NCBI GenBank assembly: GCA_017506865.1
Contig: JAFCMP010000099.1
Span: 62,001-126,000, forward strand
DNA: 64,000 bases
Source of the DNA: Tribonema minus
Lineage: Eukaryota; Sar; Xanthophyceae; Tribonematales; Tribonemataceae
Direction of reading: 5' to 3'
The notes under the pieces are model-generated. The model searched no databases. It was not told where the DNA came from and worked only from the letters and a program-made list of their open reading frames with translations. Positions 56,501 through 62,500 of this stretch are shown here, piece after piece. Both the position numbers and the translations under genes were made by a program. Positions within the stretch are counted from its first letter, which is position 1, and every line of letters starts with the position of its first letter.

Positions 56501-59500
56501 CGCGCTGTGCGGCGCGCACAGCGACGCCGCGCGCCCGTGCGCGCAGCAGCGGCGGCTGCGACGCAAGGTATGTACACAATTTTTTCTGGTTTGCTTTCCT
56601 ACCACACTGTTTTTAAAACAAAGCTACAGCTTCAGGCGCGCTAGTTTACCGGGTGTGTTCATGTGTTTACCTAGTGCCCTTCAGATGCATGCATTTCCAG
56701 CGCGGAGGTGAGGTGCGGCCAAGCGCGCAGCAGCGGCGGCTGCGACGAAAGGTGTGTATACTTCTGAAGTACAATTTTACTGTACCTACCTACCCACAGT
56801 ACAGATGCACGTTCTGTTTTGCGGCGGCGGCGCAGCGGCGTCTATGGCTTCAGGTGCGCTAGTTCACCAAGTGTGTCAATCTAGAGCCCTTCAGATGCAT
56901 GCGTTTCCGGCGCGGCGGCTCGGCACAGCGGCGCGCGCTGCAGCGGCGGCGGCGATGCAAGATTTGTATGTACGTACTACTTGATGTGAATTCACCATCT
57001 CTATATGCCTACCACACTGTGCAGATGCGCATCTTGTTTCGCCGCCGCAGCGGCGGCCGGCCATGGCGCAAGGTATGCTGTCAAACTCCTTCTATACCTA
57101 CCTACTGTGCTGCGCATGGCCGCGCGCCGCAGCCTTGCCATGGCATCGCGCTATACCTGCCACAGCATCGCAGACCACATGCCCGTGCGCGCTGCCATGC
57201 ACCCAGTGTAGTATGCACGCATGGCTGTACGTTGTATGATTTCATACCGAACACTCACCAGCCCTCCCCCCCCCCCCCCCCCCCCCTTTTCCCCCTGCCC
57301 CCGCAGCACGGCCTCACGTGGCACGATGCTGAACCGGGCACTCACTAGCGCGGATCCCCCATTTCCCCCTGCCCCCGGCTCACATGGCACGTTGCCGTAC
57401 CAAGCACTCACTTGCGCTGATCCCCCCCCTGTTTCCCCCCTGCCCTCCCAGTACGGCCTCGCCTGGGACCCCGCCTGCGACTCCGACAACCCACTGGAGG
57501 CGCAGATCGCCCCCGGCCGCGGCGGCGCCTTCAAGCTCAAGCAGCTGCGCCGCAGCTCTTTCGGCGGCGGCGGCGCCGCCACGCCGCCCGGCGGCGGCGG
57601 AGGCGGCGCGATGGGGGATGCTGAGGCGGGCCCGAGCGCTGCGGAGGTGGCGCCACTCGCGCCGCAGGGGGGCGACCAGGGGGCGGGGGCGGTGGCCTTC
57701 AGGGGCAGGGCGTGCGCCAGCTGCCTGTCCGTCGCCGCGCCGCAGGTGAACCCCAATTAGATCTGAAGTACCTCAAAATAAAATGCCGCCATTTTTTTTT
57801 TTAAGAAATGGTTTGTCCTTTAAGGTAGGAGCTAATCCAAAAATAACAGAAAAATCAATGCTATTGAAACAAATAAGAGGACTGAAACAATTCCAAGAGC
57901 TAAACGAAAATCCCAATACGATCGACTGAGCGTCCTTCGTGGTACGCGTAGTGTGGAGCACATGCAGAATACCACCGGTGACGTCGCCGACTTGACCCTT
58001 GATACGACACGTGGGCTGGCCGTGAATAGAGCAATGGGTGGGGCGCCCCGCCTCTTGTGGAGCGCTGCTGCCGTCGCTGGGCATCACATCTGTCGATGCT
58101 ATTCTCGCTGAGCGTGACGGACAGCGACGTGCTACTCGTAGCCCCCCCCAGGGGTTACGCATCCTTCAAACCGCCGGCACGACCCACATTCTGCTGGCGC
58201 TGACAGCGCGCGCCCGCCCACTGCCGCAGGAGGACGCCGAAGCGCCGCCGGCGCTGCGCGTGGTCGTCGTCGCCATGGCGGCGGGTGACGCAGCGCGGCG
58301 CGGCGCGGCGCGGCGGCGGCGTCGAGTGCACATCCTTATTCAAACCGCATGCATACATGCCCTAAACTCTGCTGGCGCTGACAGCGCGTGCGTGCCCCTT
58401 GCCGCCGCCGCAGGAGGATGCGGAAGTGCTGCCGGCGCTGCGCGCGGTCGCCGCGGCCATGGCGGCGGGCGACCCGGCGCAGCGCGGCGGCGTCGTCGAG
58501 TGCAGCGGCTGCGGCCTGCGCGTCCACTCGCGCTGTACCGCTCCACACGACGTGCATACTGTGCATACCTTAGCCTTGAGCCACCTTGACCGCAGACGCA
58601 CGCACGCTGCCGCCGCCGCCGATACTGCAGGAGGACGCCGAGTTGCCGCTGGCGCTGCGCGCGGTCGCCGTCGCCCTCACAGCGGGCGACGCGGCGCGGC
58701 GCGGCGGCTTCGTCGAGTGCAGCGGCTGCGGCCTGCGCGTCCACTCGCGCTGCTACGGCGGCGACAGCGACGGGCAGGGCGGGTTTCAGTGCCTCGCGTG
58801 CGCGCGCGGCGTCGCGACGGCGGAGACGGCGTGCCTGCTGTGCCCCACCAAGGGTGCGTTGAGCTGCTTTTTATGACTTCAGATTCATTTATGTACTTCG
58901 AAGTATAAAGCATTTAAAACATTTGTCGTGTGCGCGCGCGGCGTCGCGACGGCGGAGACGGCGTGCCTGCTGTGCCCCATCAAAGGGGGGCAGAGCCAGC
59001 TGCAGACGCACTCGCGGGTGCAGAGGGTAATATCTGGTCAGTCATCTCTGGTCAGAGGGTGATTGTAGAAGTACCTGTTGTGTGCATAAGCGGTGTCGCG
59101 ACGGCGGAGACTGCATGCCTGCTGTGCCCCATCAAGGGTGCGTGGAGCTGCTATTGATGACTTCAAATTTGTAAGTATTTGAAGTATCTGTCATGCGCGT
59201 GCGGCGTCGCGGCGGCGGAGACGGCGTGCCTGCAGTGCTCCATCAAGGGTGAGCTGAGCTGCTGTGAGGTACCGGGCGCCAGCAGCAGATGTAGTCGTCG
59301 TGGGTGCAGGGGGTTTGCAAAGGATCCACACCTGGTAGGAGGGGAAGTTGTACTTCATATTTGAAGTACTGACAGTAGTTGTTATGTGCGCGTGCGGCGT
59401 CGCGAAGGCGGACACCGCGTGCCCGCTGAGCCCCATCAAAGGTGGGCAGCGCTGCTGTTGGGTGCCGGGTGACAGCAGCAGGCGTAGTCGTGGGTGCAGC

Positions 59501-62500
59501 GGATGTGCAGTGGATTCACTCCTGGTTGAGGGGGGTTGTATTCTTAATTGCATGCGTGAGGTGGCGCGGCCTTCTGCCACGACGGCCGAAACTCGTGCTG
59601 AGCGCATGTGCACTGTGCGGCGCGCGTGTGTAACCCACCGCCTTTTGCTGCGCAGACGCATGGCGACTTGACCGTCTGTTGGCACTGATCTCATTGCTAC
59701 ACCGCTACGCACGTAGGCAGCGCCTTCTTCCGCCACGCGGACGGCCGCAACTCGTGCTGGGTGCACACGTACCACGCGGCAGGCGTGTATGGCGTTCAAC
59801 TTCAACCCAAACTTCACCTTCATTCCCGCTGCTGCTGTTCGCCGGGTGGACGCACAACGATCTATCCGTCCATTGACTGTCGTCATCAATACACCGCTGT
59901 GCGCACAGGCGGCGCGTTCTTCCGCCACGCCGACGGCCGCAACTCGCGCTGGGTGCACGCGTACTGCGCGGCGCACGCGCCCGGCATTCAACTTCAACCC
60001 AAACTTCAACTTCAACTTACCGCTGCTGCTGCATAGATGCGTGGCGCCTCATCCTTCCAACTGTCGTCATCGCTACACCGCTGCTTATCCAGGCGGCGCC
60101 TTCTTCCGCCACGCCGACGGTCGCAACTCGCGCTGGGTGCACGCGTACTGCGCGGCGCATGTGCCCGGCGTCGCGGTCGCCGTCACGACCGGCCGCGGCG
60201 GCGCGCGCGCGCGCGCGCGTCGACCACTCCGGCGTCCCCGTCGAGCTGCGGCGCGGCGGCTGCGTCGTGTGCGCGCGCAAGGTGAGCGCTGCTGCTGCTG
60301 CTGCTGCGCGTTGCTGGTGCGGGGGTCAAACGGGTTCGTGCGGGCCGCGCCGCCCTAGTCGCGCGCTAGGGTGAGGGTAAGGGGCATGTAGGTTGCGGCG
60401 AGCTGCGGCGCGGCGGCTGCGTCGTGTGCGCGCGCAAGGTGAGCGCTGCCGCTGCTGCTGCTGCACTGCTGCCCGAAGTAATGTGCGTGCGTGCGCGTGA
60501 GAACGCATCGCGCGGCCTTCACGAGCTGCGGCGCGGCGGCTGCGTCGTGAGCGCACGCAAGGTGAGCGCTGCCGCTGCCGCTGCTGCGCTCTGCTGCTGC
60601 TGCTGCGCGATGCTGGTGCACGGGTCAAAAGCGTGCGCGCGTGATGCCGCGCCGCAGCCGCGCCCTATGGCGCCATCGTGCGCTGGGTCGCATCAAATGT
60701 TGCGAAAAAGAAGTAAGCTGGACCTAAGTTGTCAGTTCTGGTGTGCTCCGTGAAACCTCCACACTCCAAGGGCCGTTCCCCATTTGATTCGCTTCTTGCG
60801 CGCGTCGCCGCCGCAATAACTTCACTCCTTACAGCCTGTTTGCGGTTTGAGTCGGTCCTGTTGTGCTTCGCTAATGCTCTCTGCTCAAAGGGCTTGTCTC
60901 CAGTTGATTCGCTTTCTGTGTACCTCACCGCCCCATTTGATTTGCTTCATGCGTGCGTTGCTGCTGCTGCAGATCGGCGCCGTCGTGCGCTGCGCGCACC
61001 CGCGCTGCTTAACCGTGTTTCACGCGACGTGCGGCGCGCTCAAGGGCCTGTACAGGTGCGTACCGCAGCTGTACTGCTGTAAAGTGCTGCTGTACTACTG
61101 TGAACTGTCATGCCCCCTCCTGCCGCGTGCCGCTGCGGCGTCGGTCAGAGGCGTGTGGCGTGACACCTGACACAGTAGCTGACTTTGACAATACCTCAAA
61201 TTAGACATTGGCGCGCTCTAAAGGGCCTGTACAGGTGCGTACAGCCGCTGTACCTTGCAGGTTCTGACAGTGTACTGCTGTGGACACTGACGCGTCGTCT
61301 GGCGAGGACGCGCCGCACGTCGTGTTGATTGCTGTACGCTATACACTTGCCGCTTTAAAGCACTCCAAGTTCGTCGAGAAACGAACTTGAAGTTTACCTT
61401 TTAGTATCAACAGCGTCTGTGCGGCAGCATAGACTGAGCGATGCTTTCTCATGCCCGTGCAGCCGGCGCGTTGCGCCCGGCGAGGACGCGCCGCGCGTCG
61501 TATTGACTGGTATACACTACAGTACCTACCTGCCGCTGCAAAGTACTCCAAGTTTAACGAGAGAAGTAAAGCTTTTCACTACGAGACGAAAACAAATAGC
61601 ACACACTGAGCAATGCATTTTTTTTTCCACCCCTGCAGTCGTCGCGTCGCGCCGGACGAGGACGCGCCGCGCGTCGCATTGCCTGGCACGGACTGCATAC
61701 TTGCCACTAACTAGTACTCCATGTGTCTCGAGAGAAGTATCCATTCTCGTGGAAAGCACACACACTGCAATGGCGAGGCAGCACAGACTGAGCAATGCCG
61801 TTTGCGCCCCCGCAGCCGGCGCGTCGCGCCGGACGAGGATGCGCCGCGCGTCGGCGGCGTCGCGTGCGCCTACCGGTCGCGCCGCGCGTCATTTTGACTG
61901 GTATACACTATGCACTTGCCATTTCGAACTCTAAGCTTTTTGAGATAAGTGTACCTTCTCATAAATGAGTACTTCGTACACACAATGCGCGTTTGCACGG
62001 CAGCTCAAACTGAGCAATGCAATATTTTGTGCGCCCCTGCAGCCGCCGCGTCGCGCCCGGCGAGGATGCGCCGCACGTGGGCGGCGTCGCGTGCGCCTAC
62101 CTCCATTACTGCGCGGAGCACACGCCGGCCGGCGTCTACCGCATCAGCACGGGGCACCTGGTCAACATCTGGGCCCTGCAGCGCATACGCACCGACCTGG
62201 ATAACGTGAGGCCTCGCGCAGTGTTCATTTCGCTATGTAGGCCTGTTCCGTAGCGACACGGTCGGTTCACGGTCGGTTATGCTCGGTACAACAAACGCCT
62301 CACTTGAACATGAAGTTAGCATCAGCACGGGGCACCTCGTCAACATCTGGGCGATGCAGCGCATCCGCAGCGACCTCGACAACGTAAGTTCCGTGCGCAG
62401 TATTCATTTCGCCCCATGTGGCGTACTTGATGTTAATGCGTTGCAGCGCATTGGCACCGACCTCGACAATGTGAGGCCTCGCGCGGTATCCATTTTGCTA

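Noticed and set aside
57785-57900. Plastid DNA insertion
   Set aside because: The AT-rich stretch is short, encodes no recognisable plastid protein in any frame, and ends in an A-run, which fits a retroposed sequence better.
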